Shown here piece after piece: positions 14,739-21,159 of a stretch of 21,159 bases of DNA (within the stretch, counting starts at the first letter, position 1; every line of letters begins with the position of its first letter). The notes beneath the pieces are model-generated. The model saw only the letters and a list, made by a program, of their open reading frames with translations, was not told the DNA's origin and did no database searches. Source of the stretch: an uncultured Chitinophaga sp. (lineage in GTDB: Bacteria > Bacteroidota > Bacteroidia > Chitinophagales > Chitinophagaceae); the NCBI RefSeq assembly GCF_946479755.1, contig NZ_CAMLHC010000055.1:1-21159 (forward strand), given 5' to 3'. Both the position numbers and the translations under genes were made by a program.

Positions 14739-17516
14739 ATGAAAAAACTATTGGCATTCATTTTTTGTCTGACCGTTTATAGTACCAGTCATGCCCAGCA
14801 CGCAAAAATCAGTGGTCATGTTTCTGATACGCTGAACCATGTTAAACTCTCCAATACCGTTGTTGCCCTGTTACATGCAAAAGATTCCGTGCTGTACAAG
14901 TTTGCCCGTACCAGTGAAACAGGCGCGTTTGCGTTTGACAACCTGCAGGCGGGTAGATACCTGCTGATGCTCACTTATCCGGCCTTCGCGGATTACGTTG
15001 AGCCGGTAACGTTATCAGATACCAGCGTGGTGCGTTTTGATAATATTATGCTGACACTGCGTTCCCGTCTGTTGCAGGAAGTGGTGGTCCAGCAAAAGAT
15101 AGCGGCCATCAAAATGAAGGGCGATACAACGGAATTCAATGCCGGCAGCTACCAGACACAACCCAATGCCAACGTGGAAGATCTGCTTAAAAAACTGCCG
15201 GGCATCCAGGTGGACAACAAGGGACAAATTACGGCGCAGGGGGTCAAGGTGAAAAAAGTGCTGGTGGATGGAGAAGAGTTTTTTGGCGATGATCCTACCC
15301 TGGTGACCAAAAATCTCAAGGCTGATATGGTGGATAAAGTACAGCTCTATGATAAAAAGAGTGAGCAGGCAGCTTTCACCGGCGTAGATGACGGACAGGC
15401 CAGCAAAACGCTCAACCTGAAGCTGAAGGAGGACAAAAAGAGAGGCTATTTCGGGAAGGTGGAACTGGGTGCCGGTACCAACGGCTACCACGATAATCAG
15501 GCGATGGTCAACCTCTTTAAAAAGAAGTTGAAAGTGGCTGCCTATGGCATTGTTTCCAATACCGGTAAAACCGGTCTGGACTGGCAGGAGGCGGATAAAT
15601 ATGGTCAGAGCCAGGCAGATGGATTTGCATCTGCCGACAGCGAGATCGACATCGGGGAGGACCGTGAATTTTCAGGCTGGGACGGCCGGTATACCGGCAG
15701 AGGGTATCCACTGGTACAAACCGGCGGACTTCATTTCAACAACAAATGGAACCAGGACAAGGCGAGTGCCGGCGGTAACTACAAGTTCATGAAACTGTAT
15801 ATGGATGGTAACAGCAGCACTATTACCCAGAACCTTCTGCCCAATAACGTCACCAATTACCGCACGCAGAAGGAACATTTCAACAACAGTGTGCTGCGCA
15901 ACCGTATAGACGGCCGTTATGAACTACAGATCGATTCTTCCTCCAGCATCCGGCTGGATATAAACGGAGGGCTGAACCATAAAAAGACGAACAGTACTTT
16001 CTCTTCTGAATTTTTGGACGGCGACAGCTCCCTGGTGAACCAGAACAACCGCCGGCTGTCCATTGCGGATGATACCCGTAAGCTGAACAGCAATTTATTA
16101 TGGCGGAAGAAACTGAAGAAAAAAGGACGGACCATCTCCATCAACCTCGCGGAAAACTATACCCTCAGCGATGGTGACGGGATGCTGCATTCCTTCACGG
16201 AATACTTCAAAAAGAGTGGGGGAGTGGATTCCTCCTATCTCACCGATCAGCGGAAGACTTTCAAAACAGAGAGTGTCAATGCGTCGGCCAACGCCACGTA
16301 CACCGAGCCGCTGTCGCCGCTGTCTTCACTGGTGGCTAATTATGGACTCTCTATCTCCAATTCCAGATCTTACCGCAATTCGTTCAATGCCGGTGGTGAA
16401 GGTAAATATGATAAGATGGACAGCGCATACAGCAACAGTTATGAGTTTAACATCCGCACACATAGGGCGGGCCTGAGTTATGTGTACAATGGTAAAAAAG
16501 TCCGCATCCAGGCGGGTAACAATGTAGGGTTTACCTCCTTCCTGCAGGATGATCTGTATCAACACAGAAAGCTGGACCGCAGCTTTGTGAACTGGTTCCC
16601 GGCGGCTTCTTTCCGCTATGCTTTCAGCCAGCAGCGGCGGTTATCGATTGGGTATAACGGCGATACCCGCCAGCCAGGCATGAGCCAGTTGCAGCCGTTG
16701 CGTTCCAATGAAGACGACCAGGATGTGAGGATCGGTAATCCCGGGCTGAAGCCTTCCTTCAGTAACCGGTTCCACCTTAGCTACAACGACTTCCAGATCA
16801 TGTCTGAACGCTCTGTATGGCTCAATATGGATTATTCTACCACCAGCAATGACATCGGCGAGGCTTCCAATATTGATGAGAAAGGAAAACGTACGACCCG
16901 TTTTATTAACATCGACGGGAATGAAACCGCAGGTGTTAACCTTAATATGGGATGGAAAGTAAAGCCATTGAATATTACGCTGGGATACTCGCTGAAAGGC
17001 AACTACAACCGTAATGTCAACCTGATCAATGATCAACCTAATACTACTAAAAGTTTGAATGCAGGGGTAGGCATTGATATGTTCAGCATCAAAGAAAAGA
17101 AGTATGAGCACTATACCTCTGTGGAAGCCACTTATAATACCAGTAAGTCTTCCATTCAGCAGGCGCTCCGCACCAATTACTGGATGTACAATGTGACCGT
17201 ATCCGAGAATATCTTTCTGCCCCTGAAGTTCCAGCTGCAGTCAGATGTGGTGTGTAACTTCCGGCAGAAGACAGACGTGTTTACCGGTAATAACAACGTG
17301 ATACAATGGAATGCTTCCCTGCTGAAGAAGTTCGGAAAAAAAGAAGCGCTGGAAGTAAGAGCATCGGTGAGGGATATTCTTAATCAGAACATTGGTTTTA
17401 ACCGGTCTGTTAGCAGCAACTTCATTACCCAGAACACGTATTCCACCATTGGCCGTTATGGTATGCTCAGCGTGACCTGGAATTTCAACAAAGCCGGTGG
17501 CGGCGCAAAAGAATAG
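14739..17516 (+). CDS. Outer-membrane beta-barrel protein with carboxypeptidase-regulatory-like N-domain
   Basis: This is a 925-residue exported protein. Residues 1-19 form a signal peptide (MKKLLAFIFCLTVYSTSHA). Residues about 22-108 are a CarboxypepD_reg/CNA-B-like beta-sandwich (KISGHVSD, SETGAFAFDNLQAGRYLL). About 115-240 is a plug-like segment with EDLLKKLPGIQVDNKG, VKKVLVDGEEFFGDDP and DKVQLYDKKSEQAAF, and from about 240 to the end there is a barrel rich in alternating Asn/Ser/aromatic strands. This matches the outer membrane beta-barrel family close to TonB-dependent receptors, but without a recognisable TonB box or SusD partner. It probably moves or binds a substrate at the outer membrane. 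It sits 2 bp upstream of a GLPGLI gene, a recurrent Bacteroidota pair. Base composition is lower in GC than the metabolic genes, as is usual for barrel genes. Confidence 0.9.
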   Translation: MKKLLAFIFCLTVYSTSHAQHAKISGHVSDTLNHVKLSNTVVALLHAKDSVLYKFARTSETGAFAFDNLQAGRYLLMLTYPAFADYVEPVTLSDTSVVRFDNIMLTLRSRLLQEVVVQQKIAAIKMKGDTTEFNAGSYQTQPNANVEDLLKKLPGIQVDNKGQITAQGVKVKKVLVDGEEFFGDDPTLVTKNLKADMVDKVQLYDKKSEQAAFTGVDDGQASKTLNLKLKEDKKRGYFGKVELGAGTNGYHDNQAMVNLFKKKLKVAAYGIVSNTGKTGLDWQEADKYGQSQADGFASADSEIDIGEDREFSGWDGRYTGRGYPLVQTGGLHFNNKWNQDKASAGGNYKFMKLYMDGNSSTITQNLLPNNVTNYRTQKEHFNNSVLRNRIDGRYELQIDSSSSIRLDINGGLNHKKTNSTFSSEFLDGDSSLVNQNNRRLSIADDTRKLNSNLLWRKKLKKKGRTISINLAENYTLSDGDGMLHSFTEYFKKSGGVDSSYLTDQRKTFKTESVNASANATYTEPLSPLSSLVANYGLSISNSRSYRNSFNAGGEGKYDKMDSAYSNSYEFNIRTHRAGLSYVYNGKKVRIQAGNNVGFTSFLQDDLYQHRKLDRSFVNWFPAASFRYAFSQQRRLSIGYNGDTRQPGMSQLQPLRSNEDDQDVRIGNPGLKPSFSNRFHLSYNDFQIMSERSVWLNMDYSTTSNDIGEASNIDEKGKRTTRFINIDGNETAGVNLNMGWKVKPLNITLGYSLKGNYNRNVNLINDQPNTTKSLNAGVGIDMFSIKEKKYEHYTSVEATYNTSKSSIQQALRTNYWMYNVTVSENIFLPLKFQLQSDVVCNFRQKTDVFTGNNNVIQWNASLLKKFGKKEALEVRASVRDILNQNIGFNRSVSSNFITQNTYSTIGRYGMLSVTWNFNKAGGGAKE

Positions 17517-17518
17517 CT

Positions 17519-18271
17519 ATGAGAAAGATATTTTTATATATCGTGCTGATGTTGTTGTGCCAGGGGATGCAGGCACAGCATACTATTTTCCTGGACAAGG
17601 GGCGTATTGAGTTTGAGAAGAAGCAGAACGTGCATGCCATGCTGGATGAGATGTGGGGCGATGGCGACGGGCAAAGCTGGAAGGAGTTACAGAAGAAAGA
17701 GCAGCCGAAGTTCAAGACTTCTTATTTCGATCTTTATTTCAGCGGTGCTGTTACTTACTACAAGCCTGGACGGCAGTTGCCGGAGAATAACCAGATGCGC
17801 CAGTGGCCGGCAGATGATAATATTGTCTATACGGATCTTGGCGCCGGGCGTAGTGTGTCGCAGAAGCAGGTGTTTGACCGCCTTTTTCTGCAGGATGATT
17901 CCACCCGCAGTATCCGATGGAAGATCACTGATGAAACCCGGAAGATCGCTGGTTTTGATTGCCGGCGGGCGAATGCGGTCATTATGGATTCCATTTATGT
18001 GGTGGCTTTTTATACCGATGCTATTGTTACCTCCGGTGGTCCGGAATCTTTTACCGGTCTTCCGGGGATGATACTGGGGCTGGCCTTACCGCATGAGCAT
18101 GTTACCTGGTTTGCCACCAAAGTGCTGGTGGACGAAGTAAAGCCGGAGAGCCTGAAACCTCCTGTTAAAGGGAAGAAAGTTACCACGTCGGAGCTGAAGG
18201 AAAACATGTCAAAAGCGCTGGGAGACTGGGGCGGATGGGGGAAGGTGTATATGAAAAATGCCCTGCTTTAG
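17519..18271 (+). CDS. GLPGLI family protein
   Basis: This 250-residue exported protein of the GLPGLI family has no known function. The signal peptide is about 1-19 (MRKIFLYIVLMLLCQGMQA). The family core is visible as RSIRWKITDETRKIAGFDCRRA (130-151), VVAFYTDAI (161-169) and the name motif TGLPGMILGL (179-188, GLPGMIL here). Homologues are mostly encoded next to outer-membrane barrel proteins, as here, with 2 bp between stop and start, so the two are one operon. It is likely periplasmic, perhaps helping or modulating the barrel protein; that is inference. No terminator with a T-run was found after it. Confidence 0.92.
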   Translation: MRKIFLYIVLMLLCQGMQAQHTIFLDKGRIEFEKKQNVHAMLDEMWGDGDGQSWKELQKKEQPKFKTSYFDLYFSGAVTYYKPGRQLPENNQMRQWPADDNIVYTDLGAGRSVSQKQVFDRLFLQDDSTRSIRWKITDETRKIAGFDCRRANAVIMDSIYVVAFYTDAIVTSGGPESFTGLPGMILGLALPHEHVTWFATKVLVDEVKPESLKPPVKGKKVTTSELKENMSKALGDWGGWGKVYMKNALL

Positions 18272-18390
18272 CGGGCTGTTGCGTTAGGACCCTTAACAAA
18301 ATATTATGATAATGAAATCTTAAAAAGGCCACTGTCGGGCATGTAAGGCGTCATTTTTGTTTTTCAGCTATCGGACTAAAAATTTTAACC

Positions 18391-18657
18391 ATGGCTAAAC
18401 AAACCGTACAAGCAGTAAAGAGTGAAATCCAGGGACTGGCAATTGGGAATTACAAAAGTTATCCTGAGCAGTATGAATCCACCGCGCCGGCTACGCTGGT
18501 TAGTATACAGGAATTAGCGAAAGGTTATTGGGATTGCAGAGACTACAAAGAAGTGGCGAGAGATGAGAAACTGGGCATTAACCTGGAAGACTACCAACTT
18601 TGGACAAAAGAGGCTCACAGTGCATTTTTAAAGGCCAACGGCCATTCACTTAACTAG
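18391..18657 (+). CDS. Unrecognised 88-residue protein
   Basis: I do not recognise this protein. It is a short, soluble, mixed-charge polypeptide starting MAKQTVQAVKSEI, rich in Tyr (YKSYPEQY, GYWDCRDYKE) and ending LKANGHSLN, with one cysteine and no signal peptide or membrane segment. Support for it being real comes from its context. A 119-bp upstream gap contains a near -7 box (CATTTTTG at 18352-18359), and a strong intrinsic terminator follows 19 bp after the stop, so it is a complete single-gene transcription unit. The N-terminal helix and the Trp-containing middle suggest a small folded domain. Confidence 0.7.
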   Translation: MAKQTVQAVKSEIQGLAIGNYKSYPEQYESTAPATLVSIQELAKGYWDCRDYKEVARDEKLGINLEDYQLWTKEAHSAFLKANGHSLN

Positions 18658-18675
18658 ACATTTCTCCGTAGGAGG

Positions 18676-18719
18676 AAGGCGATAAGTCCAGCATTACCGG
18701 GCTTATCGCCTTTTTGTTT
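18676..18719 (+). terminator. Rho-independent terminator after the 88-residue protein gene
   Basis: AAGGCGATAAG (18676-18686) pairs with CTTATCGCCTT (18702-18712), an 11-bp perfect stem that can grow inward by up to 3 pairs. It is followed by TTTGTTTTTTT. It is the strongest terminator in the window. Confidence 0.92.
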
Positions 18720-19066
18720 TTTTCCGGAAATAAATTTGTTTTTGTATTGTTATTCTACTTACCTTCGTAACCCTGAGATATTTTATTTGTTACTTCATAA
18801 CCGACGCCTCACTACTTACTACTTCATAACTGATTGCCATCCTCAAGGGCAGGTGAGCTGACAGGCCGGTCAGACCATCTTCAAAAAATTCTTTAGCCGA
18901 AATTACTACTGCTATCGCAGCGAAAGGAGTATGCCAGCCTCATAGGCGAGGACAGGGATATTTGTCAAGATGATGTGCATTCGTTACAACAAAGGGACCT
19001 GAGAAATGAAAGTTTCGCGGCGGGCGGGCAGTGAATTGCCGATAACACTTTAAAAACCCAGGTAAC
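18720..19066. other. Long intergenic region with promoter-like pair and direct repeats
   Basis: There is no convincing gene in about 350 bp. A TTTG (18735-18738) followed after 21 bp by TACCTTCG (18760-18767) resembles a -33/-7 promoter and would give a ~295-nt leader for the gene at 19067 or a separate small RNA. The 11-bp sequence TACTTCATAAC occurs at 18791-18801 and 18820-18830, both followed by a C/T-GA..GCC tail. Short hairpins (CTGAC/GTCAG near 18857; CTGC/GCAG near 18910) are present, but no known RNA family was recognised. Confidence 0.4.
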
Positions 19067-19603
19067 ATGAAAAAATTGCTTTGTTTGTTGATGGTCCTGC
19101 TATCAGCAGGGCTGGAAGTTTTCTCCCAAGCCACGATTACTGCCGACGCCAATTTGTACAATGAGCCGGATCTGGTCACCAAAATTTTTGGTAAAGATAA
19201 AGGAGCCTTATACGATGAGTTTCTGCAGATCTCCCCTGTAGAGCAGCGTGCTTTTACAGATGCCTTCCTGGAGTATGAAGATGAGAAACGCCCCTGGCTG
19301 GCGGAACGAATCGCTTTACTACGGATGTATAATGAAGAATTTTCCTGTCTTGATGAAAAGAAAATGAACAGTCTGACCAAACAGCTCATTAACAATGATC
19401 TTGAATTTGGTCGTTTGCAGATGCGTTATTTCCGGCGCATGAACAAACTGCTGGGTGCCACCAGGGCTGCTAAATTCTTTCAGATGGACAACTACCTGGA
19501 ACAGTCTTCCAGAGCATACCTGCAAAACGATCTGCCCTTTATCAAGGCGCTGGAGTCAGACCGGCAGGTATTTTCCAGTGCAAAGCCGGTAACCCGCTGG
19601 TAA
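19067..19603 (+). CDS. Exported helical protein, unknown function (Spy/CpxP-like in appearance)
   Basis: This 178-residue protein has a signal peptide MKKLLCLLMVLLSAGLEVFS (cleavage near residue 20, before QATITADAN). The mature part is almost entirely helical and charged, with many Met/Gln/Arg positions: SPVEQRAFTDAFLEYEDEKRPWLAERIA, NSLTKQLINNDLEFGRLQMRYFRRMNKLLG, and AAKFFQMDNYLEQSS. The pattern of a long hairpin of helices with an LTKQ-like motif recalls the periplasmic Spy/CpxP type, or the small secreted proteins found beside ECF sigma factors in Bacteroidota. The resemblance is weak and I assign no function. A long upstream leader precedes it and no terminator was found after it. Confidence 0.75.
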   Translation: MKKLLCLLMVLLSAGLEVFSQATITADANLYNEPDLVTKIFGKDKGALYDEFLQISPVEQRAFTDAFLEYEDEKRPWLAERIALLRMYNEEFSCLDEKKMNSLTKQLINNDLEFGRLQMRYFRRMNKLLGATRAAKFFQMDNYLEQSSRAYLQNDLPFIKALESDRQVFSSAKPVTRW

Positions 19604-19878
19604 CATGGATATTTACCGCTGAATGCAGTGCAGAAGGACTTGTGATCTGTTGTTTTTAACTCACCGTTATTTGTTCCCCCCATCCTTTCCCATTATTGTT
19701 CCCCAAAGACATCATCTGATGGATGATCGGCTTTCGTCCGTTGTTTGTTACCCTATATGACCCCATGCGCTACAACATAAAAAAATTGTATCTTTATGCC
19801 TCTGCTATTGGTTGTTATTAGTTACTCTCTCTGAAGATGAACAACCACATCATTCTTTAGCCACTTTTATTTATAGTT
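19604..19878. other. Intergenic region upstream of the P-loop NTPase
   Basis: There is no gene in 275 bp. It includes a near -7 box TATCTTTA (19789-19796) about 80 nt before the NTPase start. It also has an imperfect direct repeat, TTATTTGTTCCCC (about 19667) and TTATTGTTCCCC (about 19693), in a pyrimidine-rich stretch. Confidence 0.4.
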
Positions 19879-20415
19879 ATGCATTTACAGAACGGGTATG
19901 TATTTACCGGTGGCCCTGGTGCGGGCAAAACATCGGTGATCACTGCTTTGGCAGCGAAAGGATTTGCGGTAGTGCCGGAATCCGGAAGACAGATTATACA
20001 GGAGCAGGTAGCCACCGGAGGGGAGGCGTTACCCTGGGCTAACAAGGCATTGTTCCGTGACAGGATGCTGGAGGCGGCCCTGCAGGATTTTGAGCGGCAG
20101 GTCCCTGACGGGCAGCCGGTATTTTTTGACCGGGGGATTCCCGATCTGATTGGTTATTCGAAGCTGGAAAACCTGCCGGTACCGGCGGTACTGGAGGAGT
20201 ATGCCGCCGTTATGCGGTACCATCCGCGTGTTTTTATCTTTCCTCCGTGGGAAGATATTTACCGGGGCGATACCGAACGTAAACAGGACTATGCCACGGC
20301 GGTGGCTACTTATGAGGCCATGCAGGCGGCTTACGCCGGCAGCGGTTATGCGCTGGTGACGGTTCCTCCTGCCAGCGTGGCGGACAGGGTAGCTTTTATC
20401 CTGGCTAACTTATGA
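19879..20415 (+). CDS. AAA family ATPase / P-loop NTPase (AAA_28 type)
   Basis: This 178-residue soluble P-loop protein has Walker A GGPGAGKTS at 11-19 right after the first strand. A Walker B-like strand ends in VFFDRGIPD (81-89), and the basic IFPPWEDIYRGDTERKQ segment (120-136) resembles the lid of small kinases. It ends with an ASVADRVAFILANL helix. This layout is that of the AAA_28/NadR-type kinase-like NTPases, with conserved PESGRQIIQEQ early in the chain. Substrate is unknown; a small-molecule kinase is as likely as an ATPase. The ATG at 19879 places the P-loop normally. The stop overlaps the convergent thioesterase stop in TTATGA (20410-20415). Confidence 0.87.
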   Translation: MHLQNGYVFTGGPGAGKTSVITALAAKGFAVVPESGRQIIQEQVATGGEALPWANKALFRDRMLEAALQDFERQVPDGQPVFFDRGIPDLIGYSKLENLPVPAVLEEYAAVMRYHPRVFIFPPWEDIYRGDTERKQDYATAVATYEAMQAAYAGSGYALVTVPPASVADRVAFILANL

Positions 20416-20850
20416 GGTAGTTTCCGTGAAATCTTCGCTGCGGGGAATTGCCTTGAATTTCTCCATCAATTCTTCCGACAGGCCCACCAGCTTCCGTTGC
20501 TTTGTATCTATCCAGGCGCCGTCCACGTTAACGATGGCCGATTTGGTGCCGTCTTTCCGGTAGATCTCATGACGGATGGACCAGCGGGAGCCGTCGGGAC
20601 GGCATTTGGTCATTTCGCAGGTAACCCGCAGCGTGTCGTTGGCATTCACTTCCCGCAGATAGATCAGCTCCTCGCGGAAGAGGATAGGGCCGATATGCAG
20701 TTCCAGGAACTGGCGGGCGTCCATGCCTACTTTATCGAGCAGGGTGAGTCGGGCCTGGGCCGCGAAGTCAGCATAGGCAGAGTGCCGCAGGTGCATGTTG
20801 GCGTCTATCTGGGACCACATGACAGGTCCTTCAAAGAATATATTGTTCAT
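20410..20850 (-). CDS. Acyl-CoA thioesterase family protein (hotdog fold)
   Basis: This 146-residue single hotdog-domain protein of the 4-hydroxybenzoyl-CoA/YbgC-FadM type is expected to hydrolyse acyl-CoA or acyl-ACP thioesters. The active-site segment MWSQIDANMHLRHSAYADFA contains Asp16, Asn18, His20 and Tyr26, and the long central helix follows. LREVNANDTLRVTCEMTK and RHEIYRKDGTKSAIVNVDGAWID form the sheet. Length is typical. The upstream box TAATTTTA (20861-20854) is 3 nt from the ATG, another -7-like near match. It converges on the NTPase gene with overlapping stops and is divergent from the tRNA at the window end. Confidence 0.87.
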   Translation of the reverse strand: MNNIFFEGPVMWSQIDANMHLRHSAYADFAAQARLTLLDKVGMDARQFLELHIGPILFREELIYLREVNANDTLRVTCEMTKCRPDGSRWSIRHEIYRKDGTKSAIVNVDGAWIDTKQRKLVGLSEELMEKFKAIPRSEDFTETTS

Positions 20851-21087
20851 CTCTAAAATTACGGAAAATGAACATGTCAGCCATCGGCAGGGAGGAGGAC
20901 TGCCGGCAGGCTAACCGCTTGTCACTCAGGTTGCTACATAAGGGTAAAAATGTGCCGGTGCTGAAAGTTCCTGTCATGGCGGGTCTGGTAGAGTTTTGGG
21001 CGCTGTCCGGCAGCAGGGGCGGTTGCTTCAGCAAATATTTTTTTCAAAAAAGCCGGCTGAAAATTTTTTTTACATCATTCCCTTTTA
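20851..21087. other. Intergenic region between thioesterase and tRNA-Ser
   Basis: No protein gene is supported. A hairpin CGGCAG/CTGCCG (20885-20890 with 20900-20905) has a GGAGGAGGA loop. A T-rich tract (about 21021-21071) with AGCCGGCT in it lies before the tRNA promoter. Confidence 0.4.
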
Positions 21088-21095
21088 TACATTTG
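21088..21095 (+). promoter_or_regulatory. -7 element of tRNA-Ser
   Basis: TACATTTG is a perfect TAnnTTTG match ending 10 nt before the mature tRNA 5' end, with a T-run around the -33 position. As a stable-RNA promoter it anchors the reading of the same element elsewhere in the window. Confidence 0.7.
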
Positions 21096-21105
21096 CGATC
21101 TCAAT

Positions 21106-21159
21106 GGAGAGTTGGCAGAGCGGTCGATTGCGGCAGTCTTGAAAACTGTTGACTGTAAC
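21106..21159 (+). tRNA. tRNA-Ser (UGA anticodon), 3' part beyond window
   Basis: The acceptor 5' strand GGAGAGT is followed by a D arm (GCA/TGC stem around GAGCGGTCGAT). The anticodon arm is GCAGT-CTTGAAA-ACTGT with anticodon TGA, and the beginning of a long variable arm follows, as expected for a class II serine tRNA. The sequence ends at the window border, so the T arm and 3' acceptor strand are not seen. Confidence 0.92.

Noticed and set aside
18369..18374. TATCGG before the 88-residue gene as another SatD-array operator
   Set aside because: Only one hexamer is present, with no CCGATA 8 bp away; single hexamers are expected by chance.
20868..21152. 94-codon frame at the right end
   Set aside because: It runs into tRNA-Ser and its promoter, contains no recognisable motif, and has a composition unlike a real protein.

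Overview
The window looks like chromosomal DNA of a Bacteroidota member, most likely Chitinophagaceae (Chitinophaga-like). The reasons are a GLPGLI-family protein beside a large outer-membrane beta-barrel protein, SatD/DUF3307 proteins, start codons without Shine-Dalgarno sequences, and repeated matches to the Bacteroidota -7 promoter element TAnnTTTG. No phage, IS, CRISPR or plasmid genes were seen. The assignment is inference from gene content; no database was searched.

Layout. 1-190: non-coding, with a strong GC hairpin. 191-1390: DUF418 membrane protein, then a terminator. 1453-1556: a very regular array of eight inverted hexamers (TATCGG/CCGATA, exactly 14 bp apart) in front of satD and a DUF3307 membrane gene. 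This 1.45-kb block is visibly AT-richer than its surroundings. 2897-5234 (+): O6-alkylguanine-DNA methyltransferase, an ECF sigma factor, a Crp/Fnr-type regulator and a flavodoxin-fold NAD(P)H oxidoreductase. 5239-6484 (-): a VOC/glyoxalase-fold protein and an AraC regulator. 6527-7918: nudK (-) and a DeoR-type repressor (+), divergent around a 54-bp region holding two facing -7 boxes and three TTTGAT repeats. 7939-11964 (+): a 1341-residue Snf2-type ATPase with a long uncharacterised N-terminus. 11961-14447 (-): an SDR dehydrogenase and an IlvD/Edd dehydratase of the sugar-acid type. 14739-18271 (+): an outer-membrane beta-barrel protein and a GLPGLI protein. 18391-18657: an orphan 88-residue protein with a clear terminator. 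19067-20415 (+): a secreted helical protein and a P-loop NTPase. 20410-20850 (-): a hotdog thioesterase. 21106-21159: the 5' part of tRNA-Ser(UGA), cut by the window end.

How the genes work together. The dehydratase and SDR probably form a non-phosphorylative sugar/sugar-acid oxidation operon, possibly under a LacI-type operator. The DeoR repressor probably controls itself and nudK. The outer-membrane protein and GLPGLI protein form a two-gene envelope unit. satD and DUF3307 form a two-gene unit, with SatD a candidate autoregulator through its C-terminal HTH. Within SatD I also see the order of motifs of a class III nucleotidyl-cyclase (palm) domain, which would make this a candidate signalling or regulatory system.

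A second theme is transcriptional. Several genes carry a TAnnTTTG-like box only 3-5 nt before the ATG, which predicts leaderless mRNAs. Three convergent gene pairs also overlap or abut at their stop codons with no room for a terminator.
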